Both the position numbers and the translations under genes were made by a program. The notes under the pieces were generated by a model. The model did not search any database. It worked only from the letters and a program-made list of their open reading frames with translations, and was not told the DNA's origin. Positions 24,839 to 37,357 of a stretch of DNA of 64,000 nucleotides are shown piece after piece. Within the stretch, counting starts at the first letter, position 1. Every line of letters begins with the position of its first letter. This DNA is from Stercorarius parasiticus (Eukaryota; Chordata; Aves; Charadriiformes; Stercorariidae): assembly GCA_013396915.1 (NCBI GenBank), contig VWZL01000423.1:1-64000 (forward strand), in the 5' to 3' direction.

Positions 24839-25898
24839 GTTAGCAGCATCTTCTTCCTCACATTGCACTAGTAATAATGGGTTTTGTCAGACGGCCCAAA
24901 GAAGGCATCTGTTAATTCTGCTTATAATCAATTGGATGGCAGTCCTGCGCAACACTTGGAGCAGCATCACCGATGACTGCAGGAACCGCAGTGATTGTGT
25001 ATTAGCATAAGACATAAAAATAAATGGTGTCACATCGGTGATTTATTTAAAGTCTGTTAGTTGTGTAAGTGATGAAGCATAGCTAAAAATATACCACAAG
25101 AGAGGAGTGAAGGAGGTTGGAGATGAATTGGATTCAAAAAGCACAGGTGAAATCTTATAGCCTGTGGAATGCAGCAAGGCTAGCAATCACAACCTGACCT
25201 TGAAACACGCATTCTTCTGGGATGGCAAAACCATCAGTTCCTGCTGCTTTCATTTGCCCTGTCTTCTGAAAACAGAAGTATGGTCAACACTATTTCCAAT
25301 GGGAAACATTCACGTCAGCCTGATGCCACAATGTTGGTTCAAAAGCTACCTGCTTGGTCACCAAGCCATTACTGTTCCTCATCTTATATTTGGCTTTTTT
25401 TTTTTCATCCTGTGTTTAAGATATGGTGCTCAGGAGCTGCCCTTGCATTTTCTTATGCAGCTGTTGTGTCTCTTCCAGAGACAGCTGCACTACAGTGATG
25501 AGCTAAGTGACCTCGTAAGCAATTTTGAATTTATAAGCAAATAGAGATTCTTTAGGGCTTGTCTGGCCTTCTCTGTGCTTATAATGACATCTCTTTCCAC
25601 GTTCCTTAGGAAACCCCATCCATCCCCCCTCAGCCCCCTCGTGCATCCTTGATGCTCCCCACGCTCGGTCTCTTGCCACCAGGCAGTATCCTCACCTCAT
25701 TCCCATGTGTGGGAAGTGCCCGTGTTTTGCTGTCTGGCTGGGCAAGAAGCACTCTATTTTGCGGCAGGTTCATAGCCCTATGCGTGCTGACTGCCTGGCT
25801 GTCATGCTGGGAGCCCAGCTGGCCGCTGCCTCCTGGGAGCTAAGCAAGCCAAGCAAAATGGCTAGGGGTCAAACTCTCCTTGCCTTTTCCCTGAGCAG
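24839..25898. other. intron 11
   Basis: About 1.1 kb. Open frames on the + strand at 25164-25544 and 25649-25843 lack suitable splice phase and read as chance. No repeat is recognised. Confidence 0.5.
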
Positions 25899-26011
25899 GA
25901 GGTTCTCCTCACTAGCTGGATGCTGATTTTGCAAAAATGGAAGGAGCTTTTTGCCCTTGAGACCTCTGTTCTTATGTCAAATGTATTTAAAATTAGTCAG
26001 AGGGTTCAAAA
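25899..26011 (+). CDS. CCDC162: CCDC162-like exon 12, found by phase
   Basis: 37 codons plus two bases. Exon 11 ends at phase 0 and exon 13 starts with a single base, so an exon entering at 0 and leaving at 2 must lie between. This segment satisfies that: acceptor GCCTTTTCCCTGAGCAG, open frame EVLLTSWMLILQKWKELFAL then ETSVLMSNVFKISQRVQ, and AA|GTTGTT as donor, which with the next G gives Lys. The peptide is helical and looks coding. The donor is weak. I do not firmly remember the homologous residues. Confidence 0.72.
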
Positions 26012-29000
26012 GTTGTTAGAGATGGGTTGAACCAGCTAAGGGAATGAGGCTAAAATATTTCCTGTGTGACACCAGTTTTCTTTCTGAGTTTAAAAATGAA
26101 AAATAGATGTTGTCATGACTCCCCGTTGTCTCATTTTGGGTCACTCAGAGCTGCAGTGTGAGGAGGAGAGGGAAAGACGCCTTATGCAATTCAAGCTTCT
26201 GAGCATGAATTGCCGTTCCTAGAGCAGTGTCCTATACACTTTCTTTCCTTACACCAGAGGTGAATATAAGGGAGGTCCTAGGGCCAACACTCACCTCAGA
26301 GACTGTCAGCTGCACCAGAACAAGCTTGCTTCACCACTGCATGCTTTGCATGCTGTCCCAACACGAGCAGGACAGTGTTTCTGCACTGTACAGCTGAGAT
26401 TCATTGGCCCAAACAAACTGATATCCTGATGGCCCACCAGAAAAAAAGCTTAGTACTGTGCGGTCAGAGCTGTCTGCTTGCTGCTGAGCAGGAACCCTTC
26501 GCACCACTGATCTCATGCGACTTCTGGCAGCACACGGGCCGTGTCCCAGGGAGCTGCTGCACTCGGCATCCACTTGGTGGGCACACAGGTGTTGGCAGCT
26601 GGATGGCCAGCTGTGCAGCCTCCCAGAGCTGGTCATGGTCTAGTTCATCCCAGAGGCTGGTTTCCATTCCCTGTCACAGAGAAGTCCAAGATTCCCTGTC
26701 TTCATTTCTAATCAGATGCTCCAGCACTGAAATCAGTGGAACTGAGCAACCTGTTTCTTTCCCAAACTGATCCTCTGAGCCATACAAAGTGCTGCTGTTG
26801 TGTGTCTCTACTGATAACCATGAGTAGTCTTACTCTGGAAATAGCTCTTCATCCCCCAGTTGAAAAGGATTGATCTTCCAAACATTTGAAGCTCTTCTGC
26901 TGTCTATACACTGAATGGTTTCTTTTCCACAGAATGGCAGCAACTGTATTTTTCATCTTCAGATGTCTCCTCTGCTCTGTAAATCATTTAATGGCTGCGG
27001 CATCCATTCTGGATCAGTTTTTGCTGATGGACAGCCAGTGGGTATTAGCTAACTAATCAAATTCACACACAGAGGACCATTAATGCAAACAACAGAGGCC
27101 GTGATAAGGAGGTCATGCATCTGGTTATTCCAGATTAACATATAAAATTGGAAAAAATCTTGTATAACCTCCTTACACAGGAAAGGGAGATGGTTGCAGG
27201 ATGTCACAGACTGTGTCTGCACTGAGGGACTCACAAGTGCCATGGGTGATACAGTCATCCACCCAACACAGGCCAAGGCCCATGGCGTCTCCCTTTACCC
27301 CATGTGGAGGAGAGCTGGTTGCGTGATGCCAAGGGAGCTGTGTGCTCTGCAACACCCATCACGGTCTGGTTGGTTGATAGCCAAGACCCACGGGCTGTGC
27401 CATGAAGGGCACAGGCTTAACCAACACACTCTCACCGTGCAGTGAGCCTTCATGCAGACCAGCCTGTTTGATACTGGTCTAGGACCTTCAGAATGGCAAA
27501 ATCCCATGTATTTGTAGCCTCAGTGCCCAACCTTTCTATACTGACTTTGTTTATAGGCTGAAACATTTCTCAGGAACAAAGACGCTGCTCATGTCTGCCC
27601 ATTTACTTCTGAGGCAGTTGGTGACCACTGTTTTTTAATACATGTTGTTATGTTCCCTGTGCTCAGCTGAGCAGGAAGAATTGTTCTCTGGGCAAGAAGT
27701 CCATTTTCCACTACAACAGAGGAAAGGTGCTCTTTGGTAGATCGATCTGCAAGCTGGCATTAAACCCAAGCCAAGCTAGTACTTAGTTGGGAGAAGGAAC
27801 TCAGCTCTCAAAACTTGGCTTTTTTTTCCTGTTTTAGTCCTCTTTCCCACTATACGCAAAGGACAGTAGCTGTCCTTGATTTGCAGGGGAATTAGTATGC
27901 TTTTTTAGCTCCTCTGGACTTCAAAGTGCCTGTGCCACTTTTGAAATACAACTTCAAGAACTTGGAAAAGTACCGCTTGTTCCTACTTGGAAATTAGGGT
28001 TATTTTTATATAAATATGCAGAAATTTCTGAGGTTCCTTCATACCAGGAGCCACTTAAATAGGCAATGTGGAGGCATGACTGTAGTTTTCTGTGTTTGTG
28101 GGGAGGGAAACTGATTTTCCAGACAAGTGATCTACATATACAATTATTTGTACACATTTGAAAATGTGAATATCTGGGAATATTCATATTTTATTTGCAG
28201 CTGATTGAATGTCAAGAATGTTGTCTGATTTATAAATCGGGTACTACCTCTGACTCTGCTGCTGCTACAGTTTCATTATGCCTGTGCTCAATGAGAAATG
28301 TTTTTTTCCTGTGACTTTCAATGATCACAGTGAATTATTATATCATAAAGCTAGGGTAAATGAAAGCACACAGAATTGCAAATCTGCACTGATTTAGTAG
28401 GAAGAGCTGCCAGTCTTTATGAGAGCAAGTGCAGAATTGATATTCATGATATTTTAGGAAGGAAATGTAAGTCTAACAAGTCAGAGCAGTTCAGCAAGTG
28501 GAAGAAATTCAATGTCGGGGAGTGAAACAGAGGACCAGCTGCTGCAACCAACGACACCGGCTGCTTCATATTCTCCGGGGCATTCTCCAGGTTTACTCTG
28601 TACCATCAAAAGGTATTCATTACAGACTGGCCAAGCCCCCTTCACTGGGTAGGGGTCAGTCTGGCGCACGTGCAAATCCCGAGCACTACCTGCTTTACAT
28701 TGCGCATTGAAAAACCATAGCGATGGGCTCTCAATCGTAAAGGCATGTTCCCAGACGCCCTGTTTTCTTGGTGTGAACTGGTGGTCTGAGCTCTATGGTT
28801 GTCTCGCCGTACGTACCCTGTCAATGGGACTCTGGCTTCCCATCAAACCCCATGGAGATAACCTGTTAAAGGAGGAAATCCAGATACCTCACAGGACTTC
28901 CTAAGTATCAGTGAGTTTACAGTTGAAAACATTGCAAAATTCTAACAAATAACAAGTAGGCCAGGATAAGGCCATTAAATATGACTTTGTTCTTCCTGTA

Positions 29001-29582
29001 GAACAAAACTTGATCTCAGTGCTTGTATGCCCACTTACTATCTCCCCAGCCCAGTTTCCTGGCTTTTACATCGGGTACTGTGTACTGGCTGGGTACTGGC
29101 AAGGCACAGTTAGAGCAATTTTGTATATTATTCAGTGCTGATCAGCTGGAATACGAGCACTGAAAACTCTGTGCCAATTGAAAAACCTGTGATTTGAAAG
29201 TATAAATAAAAAGTCATTCAACATGTCCAGCTTAGCCCAGGCAGCCTCCCCGTTCCTGTTACTACCTTAATGCCAGTATGAGGAGATACTTTTTTTTTTT
29301 TTTTAATTTGTCGCTATTTCTTTCGTCATTTATTTCGCTTGCACTGAAATTAAAAATATGTAGACTGGGAGTCTTTCCCCAAAGCTCATCTCATCTCTGG
29401 TAGCTGATCCACAAGATCCAGCATATTTTTACCTGTTGTAGATAAGGAATGAGTAAAATGAACACTGTTGCAGAAGGTATGTCTAATCTAAAGACGTTAT
29501 TTGAGTGGTTCAGAAGGAAGTTATCAGCTTACCTTTTCAGAGGTGACTCTTCCTAGCTTCCATGCTTTTTTTCCCTCATTAG
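26012..29582. other. intron 12
   Basis: 3.6 kb. It has several overlapping open frames on both strands (26.3-26.8, 27.0-27.5 and 28.5-28.9 kb) in a slightly GC-richer stretch, but none with paired splice sites that fit the gene's phase. A run of 16 T sits near 29291-29306. Confidence 0.5.
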
Positions 29583-29694
29583 GCCTCCAGAAGCTTTCAT
29601 TTCCATTCAGCTGGAGAAACGGGGACCCCGAGACAGGATGCTGAACACTTTCACTCGAAAGAGAGAAGCACTGGGCAGCGGGCTGCAAAGCCCT
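29583..29694 (+). CDS. CCDC162: CCDC162-like exon 13
   Basis: One base plus 37 codons, ending at phase 0. The acceptor is TTTCCCTCATTAG and the donor CCT|GTAAGT. The peptide is PPEAFISIQLEKRGPRDRML then NTFTRKREALGSGLQSP; basic and intact. Confidence 0.88.
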
Positions 29695-30880
29695 GTAAGT
29701 ATATGTCAGGAGACTCCTCAGCCTTTTCGAGAGGGACTGTTGGGTCTTGGCAAGTAGACGAAGTGGTAGCTTTGGGTTAGCATTGTAGTTACTCTGTGGT
29801 TACTTTAGGGAGAAAGGTAAGCTGGTGGCAAGTGTGGAAACCCTGGTGGAGGGAAGGAGGCTGGGATGTGGCCAGGGCGTGCAGGTCAGGCGCGGGGCCG
29901 CAGATGGTGGCCCAGGTCCACCAGCAGCGGTAGGAGCCTCAAGGGAACCTTCTCCCATTGCGCCATCCCCCATGGGCAGACCTGCAAGGCTTGTGGCTGA
30001 GAGGTGCATGGAAAGCAGCAGCAATCTGCAGATGTGGCTAACTAAAGGTTGTGGATGCTAATGGGCGTCCTAAACCATTTCCAGCCTAGGTAAGGAGGTA
30101 AATTCTGGCTATAGTTATGCTGATAGGTGCAGAACTGTTCTGGGCTTTTACATATGAAGCATCCAACAGTGGCTGTAGCTAGAGATGGATGCTATATGAG
30201 GAAGGCTGGCTCCTTTAATAAACATTTCCAGCGGTTTTATTATTTTTTTAATTTTAGAATATAATAATTGTAAAGATACCATGATGGGTATAAATTTTGC
30301 CTTTTGCAAATTCCTCATTATCCAGTGTCTAAAGGTGAGAACATGGATCCTGTATTAAACTTCTGTATCTTATGCTGAATACGTTACAGGTTAGGTATGG
30401 CCTTTAAGAATTTACCAGGTCGTAAAATCAAACTCTTTCTACACAAATCCTTAATGGCTATTCTCTTTTTGAAATAGCATAAATTATTTAGTTTAATGTA
30501 CTCATAAGCTTCTTGCCAGTGCAGTAGGCTGAGTGTATGAAGGAATAACTGCTAGCTGCAGAGTCTTTTAGGAAATATTACAGAATTTGTGAACAAAATT
30601 ACATCAACCAGACTTGAATAAAATAATTCTGAATTTATTTACAAGATTGCATTAACTGTCTACTGGGTCTGACATACTGGTTGAAATCTTTATTGATGTT
30701 TGTCATCCTTAAAGTTTTGGAATTTCATAGTTTAGATGTCTGTAATACTGTACATAATCTGGTAGGGTTTTTAAAATTATATTAATAGGAAATGTTACAA
30801 GTGTTTTGGTTTTGTTAGATTCACAGTACATGTAAGTCCTACATGCATGACAATAAGAAGAAAATATTGTCGCATTATAG
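29695..30880. other. intron 13
   Basis: 1.2 kb. It contains a short GC-rich patch (about 29850-29990) that gives open frames on both strands but no recognisable protein or promoter. Confidence 0.5.
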
Positions 30881-30930
30881 GATGAAGTTCTGAAACTCAA
30901 AAGAGATGTTATTGTTGAATATTGCCATAA
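30881..30930 (+). CDS. CCDC162: CCDC162-like exon 14
   Basis: A micro-exon of 16 codons plus two bases: DEVLKLKRDVIVEYCH, then AA of a Lys codon. The acceptor is CGCATTATAG and the donor is strong, AA|GTAAGT. It is required to link exons 13 and 15 in phase. Confidence 0.82.
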
Positions 30931-32475
30931 GTAAGTATATCTGACATAGACATTTACTGTATGTCTAATAGATGTTTAATATAGATCTAGTGTAGACATT
31001 TCCATACAAGCACATCATGTTTTAAACATAACTCTTGTTCTGAGGGCATCTTTTTCATGTCGATAATATGAATTTACGTACTTCCTTATTCAGAATATTA
31101 TGACTATACCTGTAAGCCATTTTGCAAGCTGAGAAAAGAAAAATATTTTCAGTGGTTTAGTAAGATAACATTACAGGCAGTACAAACCATGTTGCTGGAT
31201 GAGTAAAACCATAAAGAAACCATTTGGTTTCTTTATGAGGAGAAAGGATTGATGATGGGATGCTAAGTAAAGGCACACAACACCAACACTTTTTTGGTAT
31301 TTCAGCAGAAATACCAGATAAACGTCATTGACATGAGTGATAAATTGTAGTGGAAATAACGTGCAGTAGATCAGAGAATGAACAAGTGGGATGTACTAGC
31401 CTGTGAATTCAATATCTAATTTGTAAGACAACTTGGGAAAAAACAGAAGTTCAAACAGAGTGGGAGTTGATTTTTTTTTTTTTTAATCCTCTGTTCCTAT
31501 GTCATTGTTCAGTATTTTATGGTTTTTATTCCCAGATAAGTTTATGTTTGTGGCACCTTTGTCTTGCACACAATATATTGAGATGGAGCACATGTGCCAA
31601 TAAAGAAGGAAAAAAAAAAAAAGGAAATGAGCTATTTCTTGTCTGCTTTCACTGAGAAACAGACCATACTTGATATACCGCACTAGACTGGTTTATGTGT
31701 TACCTTTCTACTGGATTGCATAGCCTGTTATGAAGCCACCTAAGAGCTGCATGTTCTAGATCCACTCTCTCAAAAGCCTGGGCGAAAACCTGGCACGTGG
31801 CCAGCATCCAGGTCTGTCTTCTCATATGCCCAGCTGTACAGAGGTGCATCTGAGCAGCCTTGGGAAAGAGCGTGGCAAGGAGCAAGCTGCAAGTAGGGCA
31901 GCTGTTTCAGTAAGCCATGTTTCACAAATGACGTAGATTTGTGTCACGCTGCAGATGCAGATTGTGTTCAGCCCAGGTACAGCTTATTGAGTGAGTAGGT
32001 AAGGCCAGACCCATGGGTCTGGAGGCAACTTGCGGCCAGGGGCTGGAGCGGAGTTTCAGCACAGCTCAGTGACGATGGAATCTGACTCAGGGTCACACCG
32101 TCTCATTCCCAGTTCTGCAGTTAACTCATGATCTCACTTACCTCCTTCCTGCTTCTGATTCCTTATCGTAACGTAAGCATCAACAGCTCCCACAAAATGG
32201 CTGCTGTATTAGCTTGCAGATATTTCCAAGGCATTGTAAGGACATCTGTGTGATGAAAAGCACTAAATCTAAAGTTTACCTTGGTTCTTAAATGCCACTT
32301 TCGTGACTTTTATCCTGCTGGTTGTCACGCTACAGAAGAATCATAGCTTGTAAATTTTGCTGTAGAAGACACCAAAGTTGTCCATACAGAAAGAGATTAA
32401 CCTCAACAAAGGTAGAGCGTATCTGGACAGATGATGCCCTGCACAACACTACAGATTTTAATTATTCTTTTTCAG
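30931..32475. other. intron 14
   Basis: 1.5 kb of intron with T-rich (near 31470-31485) and A-rich (near 31608-31622) runs. No element was recognised. Confidence 0.6.
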
Positions 32476-32652
32476 GCTGAATCAGCGTGTGTCCCAGCAT
32501 GCCCTGAGAGCTCGGCTCATTGGGTACTACAACAGCCTAAGAAGCCTTTTAGGTGATTTCCCTGTCATCAGAGACAAGTACTTCATCATTGGACTACCTC
32601 AAGGAAAAAAAGAGGAGCAAGACTTAAAGAAAAACCTTGCACCTGATCCCAG
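32476..32652 (+). CDS. CCDC162: CCDC162-like exon 15
   Basis: One base, 58 codons, two bases. The acceptor is TTCTTTTTCAG and the donor CCAG|GTTTGT. The peptide starts LNQRVSQHALRARLIGYYNS, continues with LRSLLGDFPVIRDKYFIIGL and ends KKNLAPDP plus Arg across the junction. It is intact. Confidence 0.9.
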
Positions 32653-35600
32653 GTTTGTTTCATGTTTGCAAGCATGTTCCTGGGGGCGAGTCTTCAGTCA
32701 GAGTGTATTACGAAGTAAAGGTCAATACATGTTTGTAAGGGGAATGATAGTCTGGAAGTGCCCTGAGCAGTGTGTTCTGCCATTTTTCAGGCAATGCTGA
32801 TGGATGTAGAATGTGCATAGTCAAGAGTTGCCTGCAAAAGCTGGCATACAAAGAAGGAAAACTTTAGAAGTGTGCTTGCTTCTAATCCCAGTGCTGCATG
32901 TAAGGGGGAAAGAAATGGATAACCTCATTTTCAGGATGTAAATCTCATGCTTTAATGACAGCCTAGGCAGTGAGGGTTGTCTTACCCTTTAATTTTATTT
33001 ATTTAAGATTTAAAGAAAACCTGCTAATAAGTTGTAGGCTTGTGACTTGTCAGAAGTTAAGAAAGGAGAGGAAGAGCACACGACAGACTAGGGGATGACC
33101 CTGTGTCATCTGCTCCTTTCAGAAGGGACATTTTTTTGGCTATGTCACAAGGATCTCCTTCCTCAAAACTTGTGACTAGCAAGGCGAGCCCTTCTGCTGA
33201 CTCTCCATAAGCGTCTGGGCTCCCCGTGTTAGCAGATGGTTTTAGATGTAAAAGCAGTCACCCAGCACACTGGTTTTGCTCTTGGTCACCTTGTTCCCAG
33301 CAATAGAGAGGTTCAGAAGTAAACACAAAAACCCCCACTCGTTAAAGTTAAATCAGAAACTTTAGTTCCGATTACAAAGGTTGGGAGTGTGGTTACAAGC
33401 ACAACAAATCATAAAATGTGACTCAACAAGATACTTGAGCGGGTGATCGTCGTCACCCCTTCCCTGTTTTTTAACTGCGTGCCAGCTGCAGGTTTGTGGA
33501 GCTACACCAGTCTTGGGCTACCTTTTATCTTGCTAGTAGTTGCTGGGGAGTTATGCCATCACAGGCCCACGGCATGGGCCATTTTTCTTCCTTTATCTAC
33601 CTGCTTTTATTGGGTGTTGTCTAAGGTACTGCTGTCTCGGATGCCCTGAGATGCTTTAGTTCTATAGTATTTTGCATATTATCATAAAAAGTTGTACATG
33701 GGCCATATATAACACATTTGCTCTTTGCTTTAGAAGGAGCCTTCTCTGGACACAGTAACAGAAGAGATACTAGTAATCCTAGAGCAAAATGTTTTAGTAG
33801 ACTTAGGTTTCAAGCTGAAGCTACCCCCCACGCTGGGTTCTTTCAGTCTGGGGATTCGTGGGTCACACAGTGTCCATCTTCTGCCCTGAACTCGTTTGGG
33901 AGTTAGGACCAAGCGTGGTTACATGTCATAGCAACTGCTTTGGTTGCCACCCTAGCTTTTTAGCAAGGACTAAGTCAAATATGATTTATTTGCCCAGAGA
34001 AGCTGAGTTCAGCTGCAGAACCTATGCTTCTACAGTTCATGCTATGCGCTACCTCCTACTCTTGGTGTCATGGGGACGTCGAGCAAAGAATAAATCCTTG
34101 GTGCGTTTCAGGAGCATCCATCTTGTGACAGAGAAGGTCTTGAAGAGCATTGCCTTTGTTGGAATACTCAACATACAGAGCAGCAAGTCCTAGCATTGTG
34201 CACGCTAATCAGATATTGGTTCATGCCTTTTGGACCTGTAACTTTTCAACAGCAAGAAAATATTTCAATACCCTATAATACTGTATAGGGTTATACTATT
34301 GCACTTCCAAAATGCTAATATAAGCATAGTAACTTATAAGCAGTTACAGATTGTCCTTTTACTCTTTAAAATGGAACATCTGAAACAATGAAACAGCTTA
34401 GAAAATGCATGCCCATTTGTTCTTTAAGTAGCCCTGAATTTTCTGAGGTTGCCTTTTCTCCTGTGCTTCACCACTTGCCTGTGTCCAGCAGCTTGCGGCC
34501 CATCCACACTCATATCACTCACTATACCATGCTGCTTTTCTGCATTTGATATAGAGAGGAAACCAAGAGCAAATCCTTATCTGCTGGAGGGAGGCAGACG
34601 TGAAGGTGTCCGGCCAGCAACGAGCATGGGGACGGCTGCAGCACGCCCTTCACACCTGCGTCGACCTGCTCCTTGACGTTCACGCCAGAAAGGGAGCTGC
34701 AGGGAGCTGGAGAAAAGGCTTTAATTAAAAATGGCCCCTGCCCTTTCAGCCCCTGTGCCCTTTTTTTGTCCCCGCTTTATCAGTTATTACCAGTTAATGT
34801 TTCTTTTTCTGTTGTTGTTCAATTGAAGCTAAGAAGCACCTTGTAGACAGCAACTGTCAATTAGTTATGATGAAAGCAGAAATTTAGCTTCCATCTTGCC
34901 TGCATTTAGAGGGTTATAGCGGGACACTAATTCAATTGCTTTCTTATCTTCTGAACTAATCTTGTAGCATGCATTTGTGGCTGCCAAGGGTTTCAGGGGT
35001 GAGCAGGTCCTGCCTTCCCTCTCCCTTGCTCTGAGAAGGACCTGCAGCTGGCTGGAACAAACAGTGCATGTGGGGGGGAAGGTGGCTGGTTACAGCAGAG
35101 GAAATATAGGGAGGGAAAAAGATAGTTTGGAGTGAAGAGGGGGAAAAAGAGAAAAAACAAATGGGATAAAGAAGAAAGGAAGAAAGGAAAGAAGAGACTC
35201 TTGGGGAGGAGTGGAAGAAATGATAATTGGAATAGTTAAAATGAAGAGCTTTCTGCAAATATATGTATGTATTTCCATAAGCCTATAATCATTAACATCA
35301 ATGGGAAATGTTTGAGAACAGCCCACCTAACCTGAGATGCCTGTATCTGACTAGGCTCCCCTGATAATCAGCCAGTGCTTCAAAAGGATGACCCATTTCA
35401 GACTCTTGCTGTAGGATGAGATGAGTCGTGTCCTGGAAGCGCCTCTTTCTCTCTCCAGCAACTCAAGGGGGGTGCTTGTATTGTCAACATCCGCATTTTG
35501 TCGGATGAACCCCCTGTCCTTCCTCATTTTGCTGCCTTTATGTTATATAGAGTCCAACTGCAGCAGGAAAGGCTGTGGATACAAACCCTGCGCCCACCCT

Positions 35601-37239
35601 TGCTGGCTTACCTAAGCCTTAGCAGTATCCCTTAGAAAAAGGCAGAAGCCCTAGGGTGCAGCAGAAATGTGATCTTACATAAGATAGTAAAAGATTCCTG
35701 CAGTGACTGCCGTCTTAAAAGTAAATGTTAGAAGCAGGAAGAAAGGAAAATGCAGGGCTGTGGTTTCTGTGCAGTGGTGCCATCCTGTTCTTCCCTTCCC
35801 CCAGCCTTTTTCTTTGTTCACGGACTTGGCGTATGAAACTAGGTCATAGCTCTTAGCCATACGTGTTTTAAAAGCCGTAGTCACTCTGTGAGCATGACAT
35901 AGCATCTCTGGGATGTTTTGGGGGGTTTTAGGTTTTTGGCTTTTCTTTACACAATGTAGAAAATCTGTTTTATTTGGGATTAAACTGTGTTTTCTTGGGA
36001 GATGGCACTGCAAATCGTTCATGTGTTGCCAGGGTAGGCAGCACCTTATCTGGATGCAGTGGACTGTCCTCATTTTCTGGCTGAAGAAGTTAGGTGCCAC
36101 ATCATAGCAGGGTGACACAGCCTGTGACTCCTTCGCAAACGCAGCTACGGAGAAGCCACCCTTAACGTCCTGTGGTGAGGTGGGGAAGTACAGCATCTGT
36201 GGCAGGCTGCCCACAGTCCTCTTCCGCCGAAGCCTGTAAAGATGAAGCACATCTGGAAAGCATGTGTGCTTCTGCCTTTGGAGGAAACCCTGGTTGCCCT
36301 CTCCCTGCTGGTATCGTTTACGAGCTGTGATGTGAAGGGGAGGAAATGGAGAGTGTGAATACTAATCTCACCTTGAAAAAGCGTCACTTGTCTGGTTTCT
36401 TTAGGTACAATTTCTGCTTATCGTTCTAGTGCAAAAGTTAGTAGGGCACAGCTGGTTAAACAAACCCTGCCCAAATATAATTTCCGTGCATACAACACAG
36501 AGTATTTAACCTTTCATTACTCCGTCCCACCCAAACCAAAGGTCTATTTTTTGCATTCAGCCTTGTGGGGGTTTTTTTCAGACAAAAGGGAAAAAAAAAA
36601 ATTAAAGCCCTGCAAAACTTCCTTCAGAAAGAGCTGAACTTAATTTCCAAGCTGAATTTATATCTCTTATTTCAGAATGTACTAGCTGCATATTGTACTT
36701 CATCTTCATGTATGTGAAGACAAGAAATGGCATATTGTATATAAAAAGAGGAAAATACATTATTCATGTAATAAATGCTGTATTTTCATATCTTCTGGCA
36801 AAAAAAAAAGTGAGCTGCCTACTACTAATTGCATATCATATTTTAAAATAATAGTATAGATTTTTAATGCCTGCCTGCTGCTTTCCCCTGCCTGTCTCCT
36901 GTTCTAGCCAGCAAAAGCATGTTCCCAGAGGAAGGGACCCTGAATGCCCTCAGCACAGCAGCTCACATCCCTGCTTTATAAATCAGATGCTTTAAGGAAG
37001 TTTCTTTCAAATTTCTCTCACATTCAGCAGGTTTTGGAGGTCAAACCTTTACCCGGTATTCTACACATCAAAGCTAAATCATGTTAGGTCTAAAATACAC
37101 TTGCTCCAAATCATAAAGGCAAATCTTACGTCCAAGGAAAAGTTTTATCAAACTTAAAAGCATATATATTTCTGGGAAGTGACAGGCAGAAGGAAGCCTC
37201 AAAATGCTAAACACCTCTCACTTTTTTGCAATAATTCAG
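32653..37239. other. intron 15, largest in the window
   Basis: 4.6 kb. A purine-rich strand bias (AGGGAAAAAGA-type) marks about 35090-35220. The minus-strand open frame 35675-36250 (191 codons) is the longest in the window. It has no recognisable family, no start context and low-complexity flanks, so I do not call it a gene. No CR1 was recognised here. Confidence 0.5.
35090..35220 (+). repeat. polypurine-biased tract
   Basis: Almost entirely A and G on the + strand (GGAGGGAAAAAG, GGGGGAAAAAGAG, GAAAGGAAGAAAGG), so polypyrimidine on the minus strand. It is simple low-complexity sequence in an intron. Confidence 0.7.
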
Positions 37240-37357
37240 ATCCTTCCATCCTCAGACACTCTCTTTGCTGTCTCCAGATGGACACACCTTCCTTAACTTG
37301 TGGTTCATCCCTCACCCTACTGAAGTGCTGATCATGTTCAGAATGCTTCCAGAGAAG
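37240..37357 (+). CDS. CCDC162: CCDC162-like exon 16
   Basis: One base plus 39 codons, ending at phase 0. The acceptor is TTGCAATAATTCAG and the donor AAG|GTCAGT. The peptide contains SFHPQTLSLLSPDGHTFLN, LWFIPHPTEVLIMFRMLPEK. Another AG inside (37254-37255) would start later, but phase favours the upstream one. Confidence 0.87.

Noticed and set aside
26331..26770. overlapping long frames on both strands at 26.3-26.8 kb
   Set aside because: Both strands open over the same GC-richer region, with no family recognised and no splice phase that joins the gene.
28473..28610. possible exon in intron 12 (reading SETEDQLLQPTTPAASYSPG)
   Set aside because: It does not have the required phase pair (0 in, 2 out) in an open frame; the segment at 25899 fits better.
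29800..30061. GC-rich patch with open frames on both strands, possible promoter or gene
   Set aside because: Too small and CpG-poor for a promoter island; the frames mirror each other as GC-rich shadows do.
34449..34676. 75-codon frame ending in a Pro/Arg-rich stretch
   Set aside because: No splice context or recognisable protein; inside the largest intron.
35675..36250. 191-codon open frame on the minus strand
   Set aside because: No recognisable family, no consistent start or splice context, within an intron, and the Lys/Arg/Ser/Phe-rich composition looks like chance translation.
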